A DNA stretch of 25,207 nt from an uncultured Muribaculaceae bacterium (GCA_910578805.1 CAJTRS010000029.1:1-25207), one strand, 5' to 3'. Numbered from the stretch's first letter, positions 7,768 through 16,891 are shown. Made by a program: numbers and translations. Notes: generated from the letters alone by a model not told the origin.

Positions 7768-7853
7768 ATCGAATGTAACGTATCGGATTTTCTTAAAAGT
7801 TATGTGTGAACAAAAGCATAGACAAAGAATGTTTATTTAGAAGTTTACGTTAG

Positions 7854-7880
7854 GCAAAAACCAAATAAAATTGGCTTTGC
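7854..7880. promoter_or_regulatory. Imperfect inverted repeat over maeB -33 region
   Basis: GCAAAAACCAA (7854-7864) and TTGGCTTTGC (7871-7880) are inverted copies with one extra base and one mismatch in the left arm, around a 6-base centre. The right arm includes the TTG that serves as -33 box for the malic enzyme promoter. It could be an operator for a metabolic regulator; no protein is identified. Confidence 0.35.
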
Positions 7881-7902
7881 TTTTGACTTATTCGTATATT
7901 TG
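7871..7902 (+). promoter_or_regulatory. Promoter of malic enzyme gene
   Basis: TTG (7871-7873), a 21-base spacer and TATATTTG (7895-7902) match the Bacteroidetes consensus. Transcription would begin near 7907, giving an A/T-rich leader of about 50 bases before the start codon at 7956. Confidence 0.65.
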
Positions 7903-7955
7903 CAGTCAATTTATACATAATATTATATAACATCATAAAAATATAGTCGTTTTTT

Positions 7956-10247
7956 ATGTCAACCATAACCAGACAGTCGGCACTCGAATATCACAGCGAG
8001 GGCAAACCCGGGAAAATAGAAGTGGTACCAACCAAACCTTACGCCACACAGCATGATCTGGCGCTGGCTTATTCGCCCGGCGTGGCCTATCCGTGTGAGG
8101 AGATTGAGGAAAATTCCGAAAACGCATATAAATATACCAATAAAGGAAATCTCGTTGCAGTGATATCCAATGGCACCGCCGTGCTCGGCCTTGGTGACAT
8201 AGGCCCGCTTGCCGGAAAGCCTGTGATGGAGGGCAAAGCTCTGTTATTCAAAATATTTGCCGGTCTTGACTGCTTTGATTTGGAAGTAGATGAAAAAGAC
8301 CCTGAAAAGTTCATTGCCATAGTGAAATCGCTTGCCCCCACATTCGGCGGCATAAATCTGGAGGATATAAAGGCTCCCGAATGTTTCGAGATAGAGACAC
8401 GGCTTAAAGAAGAGTGTGACATTCCGGTGATGCACGATGACCAGCACGGCACGGCCATAATCTCGGCTGCAGGTCTGCTTAACGCACTCGAACTCCAGGG
8501 CAAACGCATAGAAGACGTGAAGTTGGTGGTCAACGGTGCGGGTGCGGCTGCAGTGTCATGCACGAAACTGTACATGGCTTTGGGCGTACGCAAAGAGAAT
8601 GTGGTGATGTGTGATAGCAAAGGGGTTATAAGCGTTTCGCGAAGCGGTCTGAACGAACAGAAACTACAGTTTGCCACAGACAGGCCCATAAAAACACTTG
8701 CCGAAGCCATGGTAGGCGCAGATGTATTTCTGGGACTGTCGGTAAAAGATGTCGTGACCCCCGAGATGGTGCAGTCAATGGCCGAACGCCCCATAGTGTT
8801 CGCTCTTGCCAATCCCGATCCGGAAATCGCCTATGATGCGGCCATGAAGTCGCGTCCTGATCTGATATTTGCCACCGGACGAAGCGATTATCCCAACCAG
8901 ATCAATAATGTGCTTGGTTTCCCTTACATATTTCGCGGCGCGCTTGATTGCGGCGCCACCGCCATCAATGAGGATATGAAACTCGCCGCCGTAAGGGCTA
9001 TCGCCGATCTTGCCAAGCAGCCGGTGCCCCCGGTGGTCAATACCGCTTACGATATGACCGACCTTCATTTCGGCCGCGACTACATATTGCCCAAACCTCT
9101 CGATCCGCGTCTGCTTACCACTGTCGCTCCGGCCGTGGCACGAGGGGCTATGGAGAGCGGTGTGGCACGTCGTCCGATCGAGGATTGGGAGGAGTATGAC
9201 GAGCGGCTGCGAAAACTTATGGGCTATGACAACAAGCTAATGCGCCGTATATTCGAACAGGCCAAGTCCAAGCCCAAGCGTGTGGTGTTTGGTGAGGCCA
9301 ACACAGACAAGATGCTGAAAGCCGCTGTGATAGCCCGGAAGGAATCGCTGCTCATTCCTATATTGCTCGGCAACGAAGAGATGATAGAGAAGCGTGCCGC
9401 CCGTCTGGGTCTCGATATATCGGGCATAGAGATAGTCAATCTCCGTCATGACCGCGAGGCGCCGCGCCGCGAGCGGTTTGCACGTCAGCTTATGCTGGAG
9501 CATCAGCGTGACGGTGTCACCTATCCCGAGGCGCTTGAAAAAATGTTTGACCGCAATTATTTCGGTATGATGATGGTGCATCTCGGCGAGGCCGATGCCT
9601 TTCTCGGGGGCACGTATTCGGCATCGCAGGAGATCGGTCGCATAGCGCGTGAAGTGGTGGGGATACGACCTTCGTATTCACACTTCGCATCAATGCACAT
9701 TATCAACACCAAGCGCGGAACGTTCTTCCTTACCGATACCCAGGTCAACAAAAAGTGCGATGCCGAGACACTGCTCGACATAGCTCGACTGACACGCAAT
9801 TCGGTGGAATATTTCGCACATAAACCGGTGATGGCTATGCTGTCATACAGCAATTTCGGTTCGAGCAACGAGCCTGAATGCCGCAATGCCCGTCAGGTGG
9901 TGAGCAATATGCACGAAATGTATCCCGATCTGCTTATCGATGGCGAAATGTCAATCAATTACGCCATGAACAAGGAATTGCGCGACACGACTTTCCCTTT
10001 CAACAGATTGAAAGGCGAGGAGGTCAATACACTCATATTCCCTAATCTCAGTTCGGCAAGCACGGCTTACCGAATGATGCTCGAAATGGGTGTGGGTGAT
10101 GCCATAGGTCCCATTCAGATGGGGCTTAACAAACCGATCCATTACATAAGTGTGAATTCCCCCGTGAGAAGTATTCTCAATCTGGCTGCTGTGGCGGTGC
10201 TCGACGCTCAGGTGCTTCAGAATTCCGGTACCCTGATTGATAAATAG
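7956..10247 (+). CDS. maeB: NADP-dependent malic enzyme with phosphotransacetylase-like domain
   Basis: This 763-residue cytoplasmic enzyme decarboxylates malate oxidatively to pyruvate, making reducing power. The malic domain is N-terminal: catalytic Tyr39 in AYSPGVAYP, Lys94 in MEGKALL, and metal ligands E136/D137 (INLEDI) and D161/D162 (MHDDQHGTA). A Rossmann segment with VNGAGAAA lies at about 192-199. From about 427 to the end is a domain related to phosphate acetyltransferase, which in MaeB-type enzymes is regarded as regulatory and not itself a transacetylase. The length matches the family (about 760). NADP preference is inferred from the fused architecture. The next gene begins 38 bases on, with no promoter seen in the gap. 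Confidence 0.95.
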   Translation: MSTITRQSALEYHSEGKPGKIEVVPTKPYATQHDLALAYSPGVAYPCEEIEENSENAYKYTNKGNLVAVISNGTAVLGLGDIGPLAGKPVMEGKALLFKIFAGLDCFDLEVDEKDPEKFIAIVKSLAPTFGGINLEDIKAPECFEIETRLKEECDIPVMHDDQHGTAIISAAGLLNALELQGKRIEDVKLVVNGAGAAAVSCTKLYMALGVRKENVVMCDSKGVISVSRSGLNEQKLQFATDRPIKTLAEAMVGADVFLGLSVKDVVTPEMVQSMAERPIVFALANPDPEIAYDAAMKSRPDLIFATGRSDYPNQINNVLGFPYIFRGALDCGATAINEDMKLAAVRAIADLAKQPVPPVVNTAYDMTDLHFGRDYILPKPLDPRLLTTVAPAVARGAMESGVARRPIEDWEEYDERLRKLMGYDNKLMRRIFEQAKSKPKRVVFGEANTDKMLKAAVIARKESLLIPILLGNEEMIEKRAARLGLDISGIEIVNLRHDREAPRRERFARQLMLEHQRDGVTYPEALEKMFDRNYFGMMMVHLGEADAFLGGTYSASQEIGRIAREVVGIRPSYSHFASMHIINTKRGTFFLTDTQVNKKCDAETLLDIARLTRNSVEYFAHKPVMAMLSYSNFGSSNEPECRNARQVVSNMHEMYPDLLIDGEMSINYAMNKELRDTTFPFNRLKGEEVNTLIFPNLSSASTAYRMMLEMGVGDAIGPIQMGLNKPIHYISVNSPVRSILNLAAVAVLDAQVLQNSGTLIDK

Positions 10248-10285
10248 AACCATATCATAATCATTAAACCTAAAATCACATAATC

Positions 10286-11674
10286 ATGAAATTGCGAATC
10301 GGATTACTGACGTTGCTATTGTCGGCTATGGGCTGCTTTGCTTCTACACCGCGTTATATTTTCTATTTCATAGGTGACGGCATGGGCATGGGCGCCGTGT
10401 CACTGGCGCAAGTATATAACCGTACGGTGCTCGGCAATGACAAGCCTTTGACCATGATGCAGATGCCTGTGGCCTCTGCGGCATTCACCCACTCGGCATC
10501 ATCGCCTGTAACCGATTCGGCTGCGGCCGGCACGGCTCTTGCCACCGGTCACAAGACCAACAACCGTATGCTTGGTGTCACACCCGATACTACGGAAGTG
10601 GTATCGATAGCCGGCATTCTTCATGACAACGGTTACGGCATAGGGTTGGTGACAACCGTGGCTCCCGACGATGCCACTCCCGGTGCATTCTATGCTCATC
10701 AGCCTGACAGAGCCATGTTCTACGAGATAGGACGCGATGCCGCTGCGAGCGGTTATGAATTCATTGCCGGCGCCAATCTGCGCGGACTTAAAGACGACAA
10801 GGGCAATGCCACGGATCTGATGAATGTGTTTGAGGAAAATGACGTATCGGTGGTGCGTGGTATCGATGGTCTTGATGATGTAAAGTCCCGGAAGATTTTG
10901 CTTCTGAATACCGATACGGTACACAGCAATGATGTGGGCTATGCCATAGATTCCATACCCGGTGTGCTTACTCTGCCTCATATGACACAAGCCTGTCTGA
11001 ATCACCTTATGGAAAATACCCCTGACCGCTTCTTTATGATGGTTGAAGGAGGAAGCATAGACCATGCCGCCCACCCCAACGACGCAGCCACTGTGGTGAT
11101 GGAGACCATTAATTTCGACCGTACCCTGAAAATAGCGTATGACTTCTATCTGAGTCACCCCGACGAGACTCTGATAGTAGTGACCGCCGATCACGAGACC
11201 GGCGGACTTGCTTTGGCCAACCGTTATTTGCATTACAATATAGAGCCCAGATATCTGCAATATCAGAAGATGTCAAAGGAGCGTTTTATTGAATATGGCA
11301 ACAGCCTGCTGGCGTCACGTATCGACCTGTCGTGGGACGATATGAAGAGAGCTATGACCGAGTATCTGGGACTTTACTCACAAATACCCGTTGAGGAAAA
11401 GTATGATGCCGACCTCCGTGGACTATTTGAGGAGACTGTAAAATGGCGCGGTGTCGATAATAAGAAGTTGGAAGATGCCGGCAAGAAATTTGTCGGCAGT
11501 GTGTTCGATCACATAAGTATGATGAGCGGTATAGGCTGGACCACAGGTGATCATTCCGGTGCTGTGGTGCCCGTTTACGCCATAGGTGTGGGTGCCGATA
11601 AATTCATACCCCTTCAGGACAATACCGAAATTCCCGAAAAGATACTTGAGATAGCCGGCTATAGACTTAAATAA
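10286..11674 (+). CDS. Secreted alkaline phosphatase (PhoA family)
   Basis: This 462-residue phosphomonoesterase belongs to the alkaline phosphatase superfamily. An N-terminal signal peptide precedes cleavage near residue 20 (GCFAS), so it acts in the periplasm; a lipoprotein reading with C17 is possible but the lipobox is poor. Family motifs are all visible: metal ligand D31 in FIGDGMG, nucleophile Ser78 in TDSAAAGTAL, the zinc-binding stretch EGGSIDHAAHPNDA, TADHETGG, and WTTGDHSGAVVP with the late His ligand. It would release phosphate from organic phosphates outside the cytoplasm. It lies between the malic enzyme and a metallophosphoesterase, and may share a transcript with both. No Pho-box-like site is recognised. 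Confidence 0.93.
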   Translation: MKLRIGLLTLLLSAMGCFASTPRYIFYFIGDGMGMGAVSLAQVYNRTVLGNDKPLTMMQMPVASAAFTHSASSPVTDSAAAGTALATGHKTNNRMLGVTPDTTEVVSIAGILHDNGYGIGLVTTVAPDDATPGAFYAHQPDRAMFYEIGRDAAASGYEFIAGANLRGLKDDKGNATDLMNVFEENDVSVVRGIDGLDDVKSRKILLLNTDTVHSNDVGYAIDSIPGVLTLPHMTQACLNHLMENTPDRFFMMVEGGSIDHAAHPNDAATVVMETINFDRTLKIAYDFYLSHPDETLIVVTADHETGGLALANRYLHYNIEPRYLQYQKMSKERFIEYGNSLLASRIDLSWDDMKRAMTEYLGLYSQIPVEEKYDADLRGLFEETVKWRGVDNKKLEDAGKKFVGSVFDHISMMSGIGWTTGDHSGAVVPVYAIGVGADKFIPLQDNTEIPEKILEIAGYRLK

Positions 11675-11694
11675 GTATCCAGAGCTATTATCCA

Positions 11695-12198
11695 GTGACA
11701 AGAATAGGAATATTATCGGACACCCACTCTTGCTGGGACGACAGATATGCCACCCACTTTGCCGGTTGTCAGGAAATCTGGCATGCCGGTGATGTGGGTG
11801 ACATCACCATTATAGAGCGACTTAAAGATGTGGCACCGGTGGTCAGGGCTGTATCTGGCAACATAGACCACGGCATGGTGCGCCGGCTGTGTCCCGAAGT
11901 TATGCAATTTGAAGTGGAGGGGGTGAGGGTATGGCTCACGCATATCGGCGGTTATCCCGGCAGATATGCTCCCGGCCTGGAGAATATATTGCGGCGGGAG
12001 AGGATAAGGCTTATGGTATGCGGGCATTCCCATATACTTAAAGTGATGCCCGACCGTAGCCTCGACATGCTTCATGTCAATCCCGGAGCGGCAGGTTATC
12101 ATGGCTGGCAGAAAGTGCGCACCCTTGTCAAGCTTACGCTTGACGGCGGTACGATAAAGGGACTTGATGTTATAGAATTAGGAAAATATCAATTTTAG
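11695..12198 (+). CDS. YfcE/MJ0936-like metallophosphoesterase
   Basis: This 167-residue cytoplasmic protein is a small calcineurin-like phosphodiesterase. Metal-binding motifs appear in order: D9 and H11 in SDTHS, D33 in HAGDVGD, N56 in GNID, H83 in LTHIGG, and H111/H113 in CGHSH, followed by HVNPGAAG. It starts with GTG; residues MTRIGILSDTH put the first metal motif at the expected distance, and no ATG fits better. The gene follows the alkaline phosphatase by 20 bases and directly abuts the next gene. Proteins of this family hydrolyse phosphodiesters in vitro, but the physiological substrate is often unknown. Confidence 0.88.
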   Translation: MTRIGILSDTHSCWDDRYATHFAGCQEIWHAGDVGDITIIERLKDVAPVVRAVSGNIDHGMVRRLCPEVMQFEVEGVRVWLTHIGGYPGRYAPGLENILRRERIRLMVCGHSHILKVMPDRSLDMLHVNPGAAGYHGWQKVRTLVKLTLDGGTIKGLDVIELGKYQF

Positions 12199-12717
12199 AT
12201 GATTATGAGAAAATTGTTTTATGCAGCCGCGGTGCTGTCGTTGGCGGTAATGATGATGGCATGCAAGACAACTGAGGCCAATTATAAGGCCGCCTATGAG
12301 ATAGCCAAAAACAAAGCCACCGATACCGGCGATTCGCTTACCACACGTCTGCTGTCATATGCGTCACGCCCTAAGATGATGGTGATATCGGGCGATTCGC
12401 TTCCGGTTCTGACGGAGCTGGTGGCTATCACCAAGGACGATGCTCCTGAAGGCATTCATTTGCATAAATACTGTGTGGTATCGGGACGATTCGCGCAAAT
12501 ATTCAATGCCCGTCAGATGCGTAACCGTATGGTCGCATGCGGATATTCCGATGCGTTTCTGGCTCATAACCGCATGAACAATTATTTTGTTGTGGTCTCT
12601 GCCACAGATAACCCCTCGGAAGCCCGTGAGGCTCTCGACCGCCTGAAATCCGATACTTCCATAGTGCTCAGGCCGCCGTTTCCTTATGTGCTTCGTCCGG
12701 CTCAGTTTGTTAGATAG
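12199..12717 (+). CDS. Putative lipoprotein with SPOR-like domain
   Basis: This 172-residue protein carries a lipoprotein signal ending in MMMAC, with lipidated Cys22. A lysine- and alanine-rich helix (about 28-40) follows, then a linker. Residues about 89-150 (KYCVVSGRFAQIFNAR ... NNYFVVVSATDNPSEAREAL) show the strand-helix-strand-helix pattern of SPOR domains, which bind denuded peptidoglycan at septa. That would put it in the periplasm on a membrane, possibly acting in cell-wall division; the domain call is from pattern only. The start codon ATG follows the preceding gene's TAG with no gap; ATG at 12205 is an alternative. Its 3' end overlaps the convergent DUF418 gene by 8 bases. Confidence 0.7.
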   Translation: MIMRKLFYAAAVLSLAVMMMACKTTEANYKAAYEIAKNKATDTGDSLTTRLLSYASRPKMMVISGDSLPVLTELVAITKDDAPEGIHLHKYCVVSGRFAQIFNARQMRNRMVACGYSDAFLAHNRMNNYFVVVSATDNPSEAREALDRLKSDTSIVLRPPFPYVLRPAQFVR

Positions 12718-13897
12718 TATGGAGCCAGGTAAGGCGTTTCCATACGTATTCGAGCGGACCTTGACGGTGGGTTGACAGCCACAGCCGGTTCCATGTCACA
12801 AGCACTGTGATTATGGCTATGCCTATGAGCATTGACAGTGTGCCTCCGCAGTAGCGGTAAAGACCCAATCCGAAGTTATAGAAGAGGGTCACTCCTATTA
12901 TCGACTGGGTGATGTAGTTGGTCAGCGACATACGTCCGAAGTTAACGGAAACTTTTTGCCATCTGAACCCTCTGCCATCTTGACTGCCGAACCAGCACAG
13001 TATGAACATAGATACCAGTATAGCCATCATTACGAAATTTATAGGAAGTCCGACGGCTATTCCCCAGTGGCTTATCCATGTGGTGTCGGTAAGCTGCGGC
13101 GAGACAAGTTCTCTGAGCAGATATAGCGGGCCGAAAACCACAAGTGCCGCCATGAGAGTGCGCTGCCAGAATCGGACCGATCTGTCGGAACGAACAAAGA
13201 GTTCTTTACGTCCGAGCCACATGCCTAAGAGGAACAGCCCCGGAGTCTGGCATATGCGTCCTGCCTCTACCTGCCAGAAGTTACTGTAGAGCTGTCCGGT
13301 GGTAATGTTGTTGGCAAGAGTCTGCCACAGATTGCCATGTGCCGCCACTTGTTCGGCAGAGGCTGCGAACTGCGCGAATCGAGAATTGGTGTCGATATAT
13401 GTCGGATCGAAATGAGAGATAATCATGTGTATCCAGTCGATGGGTTGGAGCAGAAGCACTCCTGCCACTATAAGCACGGTGCGGTTGCTCCATGACGATG
13501 CGGGTATGAGAATAAGGCCGCACACGGCATAGAAGAGCAGTATGTCACCGTTGTAAAACAAGGCATGCAACTGGGCAAATCCGGCCAGCAGCAACAACCG
13601 CCATGCAAATCGCAACCGGAAATCATGTCCGAGTCTTCGGGCATTGCGCATCTGTATGTAGAAGCTGAAACCAAACAGTAGCGAGAATGTGGCATATGCT
13701 TTGCCGGCAAGGAAGAACCATACGGTGTCGGTTATGTAACTGTCAAGTGTGTCGAGCCAGTGCGGTTGCCATTCGGGAGTGTGGAAGAGATTGTAATGTT
13801 CCATGCTGTGGAGCAACACTATGGCCATGAGGGCGAATCCGCGCAAGGCATCTACAACTTCCAGACGGTCATTTTTCAGAGTGGGGGATATGGTCAT
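12710..13897 (-). CDS. DUF418 domain-containing membrane protein (YeiB-like)
   Basis: This 395-residue polytopic inner-membrane protein starts with a cytoplasmic leader and the segment RLEVVDALRGFALMAIVLLH, characteristic of the DUF418/YeiB group and of the related acyltransferase-like families. About 8-10 membrane segments are seen. The C-terminal half (about 225-385), with FGRMSLTNYITQS, matches the DUF418 region. Members are suspected transporters or acyl-group transferases, but no function is established. It follows the FAD oxidoreductase by 25 bases and is the last gene of the MATE/FAD/DUF418 operon. Its end overlaps the convergent lipoprotein gene by 8 bases. Confidence 0.85.
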   Translation of the reverse strand: MTISPTLKNDRLEVVDALRGFALMAIVLLHSMEHYNLFHTPEWQPHWLDTLDSYITDTVWFFLAGKAYATFSLLFGFSFYIQMRNARRLGHDFRLRFAWRLLLLAGFAQLHALFYNGDILLFYAVCGLILIPASSWSNRTVLIVAGVLLLQPIDWIHMIISHFDPTYIDTNSRFAQFAASAEQVAAHGNLWQTLANNITTGQLYSNFWQVEAGRICQTPGLFLLGMWLGRKELFVRSDRSVRFWQRTLMAALVVFGPLYLLRELVSPQLTDTTWISHWGIAVGLPINFVMMAILVSMFILCWFGSQDGRGFRWQKVSVNFGRMSLTNYITQSIIGVTLFYNFGLGLYRYCGGTLSMLIGIAIITVLVTWNRLWLSTHRQGPLEYVWKRLTWLHTI

Positions 13898-13922
13898 GAT
13901 CGGTATTAAATATTTAAGGATT

Positions 13923-15479
13923 TTATTTCTTAATGTAGTCGGCTACGGCATCGGCACACCGCTCTCCGTCCATTGCGGCCGATGCAATGCCTCCGGCATA
14001 TCCCGCTCCTTCACCGCATGGATACAGGCCGGTTACCGATATGTGGGTCATGGCTGTATCGTCGCGGGGTATTCTGACCGGTGAGGAGGTTCGCGTCTCA
14101 TTGCCTATGAGCACAGCCTCTGGGGTGAGAAAACCGCGGTTTTTCTTTCCGAATTCCACAAATCCCCGCTGCAAGCGGCTGGCTATAGGTTTCGGTAAAA
14201 GCTTGTCTATGCGGGCTGAGTGTATGCCCGGAGCATATGATGTGGGAGGGAGGTCCTTCGATGGCCGCGATTCCACAAAGTCGCTCATTCGTTGTGCCGG
14301 AGCGTTCTGAGTGTGTCCCGCCTCATCGAAGAAATCATGTTCGATTTTCTGTTGGAAGTGCATCACGCGGAGTGGGTCGTCACCTTCTATGTCATCGGGG
14401 AGGACTTCGACCACCATGCCTGAATTGGCCCAACGTGATCCTCGTGCAGAAGCGGACATGCCGTTGACCACCATTTCACCCGGTGCGCTTGCGGCAGGTA
14501 TTATGACACCTCCCGGGCACATGCAGAATGAATATACTCCGCGGCCGTCGATACGTGTCAACATGGTATATTCGGCCGGAGGCAGGTATTTGCCCCGACC
14601 TTTGGGATTGTGGTAGCGTATCCGGTCAATGAGTTGTTGCGGGTGCTCGAGGCGCACGCCCACGGCTATGCCTTTTGGCTCCAAATGTATGCCGTGCTTT
14701 ACAAGCATATCGTAGATGTCTTTGGCTGAATGTCCCGTGGCCAATATCACCGGACCGGAATATTTTTTGCCATCGGCAGTTACAGCACCTGTCACCTCGT
14801 TGTTATCTACGGTAAGGTCGGTGACTCGACTTCCGAAATGTACCTCTCCTCCACAACGGATTATGGTCATTCGCATCGCTTTTATCACTTCGGGCAGACG
14901 GTCGGAACCTATGTGGGGGTGTGCTTCGATAAGAATATTATCCTGAGCTCCATGCTGATGCAGCACTGTGAGTATTTTATCGACAGAGCCTCGCTTCTTG
15001 CTGCGTGTAAAAAGTTTTCCGTCGGAATATGCTCCGGCTCCCCCTTCGCCGAAGCAGTAGTTGGAATCGGGGTCCACCACTCCTTCGCGGGCTATGCGCG
15101 CCATGTCTTTACGGCGGCTGTCCACATCTTTGCCACGTTCGAGTATCACTGGTTTTATGCCGCGTTCGATAAGGCGAAGTGCAGCGAAGAGTCCGGCGGG
15201 GCCGGCTCCCACCACGATGCATTGCGGAGCATCATCGTCAATGGTTTGGTATTCTATTGGTGTGAATACCGGATTGTCGGTCGGAAGCTCATCGATATAT
15301 ATTCTTACCGTAAGGTTTACCATCACATTACGTTGCCGGGCATCGATTGAGCGTTTGAGTACTTTGACTTCGAGTATGCGGGATTGGTCAGTGTCTGTTA
15401 TTTGCGATATGTGGGATTTCAGGCGGTCGGCTGTGTATGCGGTGGCGGGGTCAAGACGCAACTGAAGGTCGGTGATCAT
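13923..15479 (-). CDS. FAD-dependent oxidoreductase (COG2509 type)
   Basis: This 518-residue protein has an N-terminal RNA-binding-like or accessory domain (1-80), then a dinucleotide-binding fold: VVGAGPAGLFAAL at 89-101 with the ribose-binding Glu at 114 (VILERG). The segment YCFGEGGAGAYSDGKL (141-156) and a C-terminal FAD-contacting GLYPCGEGAGYAGGIASA are hallmarks of the uncharacterised FAD-dependent dehydrogenase group COG2509. A CMCPGG motif near the middle could be redox-active. No signal peptide or membrane segment. Its start codon lies inside the end of the MATE gene (29-base overlap), implying translational coupling. Substrate unknown. Confidence 0.88.
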   Translation of the reverse strand: MITDLQLRLDPATAYTADRLKSHISQITDTDQSRILEVKVLKRSIDARQRNVMVNLTVRIYIDELPTDNPVFTPIEYQTIDDDAPQCIVVGAGPAGLFAALRLIERGIKPVILERGKDVDSRRKDMARIAREGVVDPDSNYCFGEGGAGAYSDGKLFTRSKKRGSVDKILTVLHQHGAQDNILIEAHPHIGSDRLPEVIKAMRMTIIRCGGEVHFGSRVTDLTVDNNEVTGAVTADGKKYSGPVILATGHSAKDIYDMLVKHGIHLEPKGIAVGVRLEHPQQLIDRIRYHNPKGRGKYLPPAEYTMLTRIDGRGVYSFCMCPGGVIIPAASAPGEMVVNGMSASARGSRWANSGMVVEVLPDDIEGDDPLRVMHFQQKIEHDFFDEAGHTQNAPAQRMSDFVESRPSKDLPPTSYAPGIHSARIDKLLPKPIASRLQRGFVEFGKKNRGFLTPEAVLIGNETRTSSPVRIPRDDTAMTHISVTGLYPCGEGAGYAGGIASAAMDGERCADAVADYIKK

Positions 15480-16830
15480 TATGTCTGCGGTTAAAAATAA
15501 TCAATGTCGTAATGGAAAAGAAAAATGCGATTAGGTCGGAGGCCGACATGCTGGCCCACACTCCGTCGATGCCCCAGTGACGGGGTAATATTATAAGAAA
15601 CGGTATAAGGAATATCAGCTGACGGGTAAGAGACAGGAATATGGATATCTTGGGCTTGCCGACTGACTGAAAATAGTTTTGTATGACGATCTGGCAGCCA
15701 ACGAGCGGATATACAATAAAAAATATGTGGAAACCGCGGTTGGCGATCTCTATGAGTGTGGAGTCAACCGTGAACAATCTGCTCACGGTGTCGGGCATAA
15801 GTTCTGTCACCAACCAGCCTGCGGTGGTGATTCCCACTCCGAGCCATATGCCAGTCATGAGTGTGCGTCTCACTCTCTGATGGTTGCCGGCTCCGTAGTT
15901 GAAACCCAATATGGGTTGCATGCCCTGTGTCACGCCGAATACGATCATTACGAAAAACATAGTGGTGCGGTTAAGGATTCCGTAAGCACCCACGGCTAAA
16001 TTGCCTATGGATTCGCCATAGTCGAGAAGTGCCTTGTTGATGAATACCACTACCACGCATGCGCATACATTCATCAGGAATGGCGACAGACCTATGGCAT
16101 AGATGCGTTTCATGATCGCACCGTTTATCCATCGGTTGCCTCTGCTGAAATGTATGAAACTATTTTTGGACAGGAAGTGTGACACCACCCACACACATGC
16201 TACCGATTGACCTATCACAGTGGCCAAGGCCGCACCTTTAATGCCCATGTCGAGTACGAATATGAATATTGGTGCAAGTATGATATTTGCACCTACAGAT
16301 AGAAGTGCCGATATCATGGCTCGGGCAGGGTAGCCTGTGGCGCGCATTATATTGTTGAGTCCGATAAACACGTAGGATATGGGGGTGCCGAGCAGAATGA
16401 CCTGCATGAATTCGCGTGCATAAGGAAGCGTCTCCGCGGTTGCACCGAAGAAAAGCAGTATCCGGTCAAGGAACAGCAGGGTGAGTCCGCCGAAAAACAG
16501 TGAGTGTATCACACACATTATTAGTACATTGTTGAGTACATCGGTGGCTCGGGATATGTTCCGTTGTCCTAAAAATATGGAGGATATAGTGGCACCGCCT
16601 ACGGCTACGAGCGTGCAGAATGCTATGAGCAGGTTCATCAGCGGGAATGTGATGGCAAGCCCTGCTATAGCCATCGGTCCCACTCCGCGGCCTATGAATA
16701 TGCTGTCAATTATATTGTAGAGCGATGTGGCCACGCTTGCTATTATTGCCGGTACGGAATACTGTATCAGCAACCGAGATATGGAACGGCTGCCAAGCTC
16801 CATGGGGGAAGTGGCTACGGATTGACTCAT
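15451..16830 (-). CDS. MATE family efflux transporter
   Basis: This 459-residue protein has about 12 membrane segments and belongs to the multidrug and toxic compound extrusion family, which exports small molecules using a Na+ or H+ gradient. The N-terminal half holds VPAIIASVATSLYNIIDSIF and the second half the equivalent GILNRTTMFFVMIVFGVTQG, the internal duplication typical of the family. The start MSQSVATSPMELG was chosen because a TAATTTTG promoter box (16848-16855) lies upstream of it; the longer reading from 16887 would begin before the promoter. It is the first gene of a three-gene operon with an FAD oxidoreductase and a DUF418 protein. Substrate unknown. Confidence 0.9.
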   Translation of the reverse strand: MSQSVATSPMELGSRSISRLLIQYSVPAIIASVATSLYNIIDSIFIGRGVGPMAIAGLAITFPLMNLLIAFCTLVAVGGATISSIFLGQRNISRATDVLNNVLIMCVIHSLFFGGLTLLFLDRILLFFGATAETLPYAREFMQVILLGTPISYVFIGLNNIMRATGYPARAMISALLSVGANIILAPIFIFVLDMGIKGAALATVIGQSVACVWVVSHFLSKNSFIHFSRGNRWINGAIMKRIYAIGLSPFLMNVCACVVVVFINKALLDYGESIGNLAVGAYGILNRTTMFFVMIVFGVTQGMQPILGFNYGAGNHQRVRRTLMTGIWLGVGITTAGWLVTELMPDTVSRLFTVDSTLIEIANRGFHIFFIVYPLVGCQIVIQNYFQSVGKPKISIFLSLTRQLIFLIPFLIILPRHWGIDGVWASMSASDLIAFFFSITTLIIFNRRHNDHRPSVAS

Positions 16831-16847
16831 GTAATGTGTTTGTTGTA

Positions 16848-16855
16848 CAAAATTA
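16848..16855 (-). promoter_or_regulatory. Predicted -7 box of MATE operon
   Basis: TAATTTTG on the minus strand matches TAnnTTTG; transcription would start near 16844, about 14 bases before the chosen MATE start. No TTG -33 box is found at 19-21 bases. Confidence 0.45.
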
Positions 16856-16891
16856 ACGATTTCTGATATAAATAATATCTCATTCATGTAT

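Noticed and set aside
8087..8812. 241-residue minus-strand open frame
   Set aside because: Antisense to the catalytic part of the malic enzyme; no recognisable motif.
10499..11260. 253-residue minus-strand open frame
   Set aside because: Antisense to the alkaline phosphatase; no motif and biased composition.
12703..12735. Weak hairpin between the convergent lipoprotein and DUF418 genes
   Set aside because: Only a 5-bp stem (GGCTC/GAGCC) with an 18-base loop and no T tract on either strand.
14730..15350. 206-residue plus-strand open frame
   Set aside because: It is fully antisense to the FAD oxidoreductase, whose motifs are clear; composition is Cys/His-rich with no domain.
16831..16887. 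N-terminal extension of the MATE protein by 19 residues
   Set aside because: The -7 box at 16848-16855 lies within it, so the message would not include that start.
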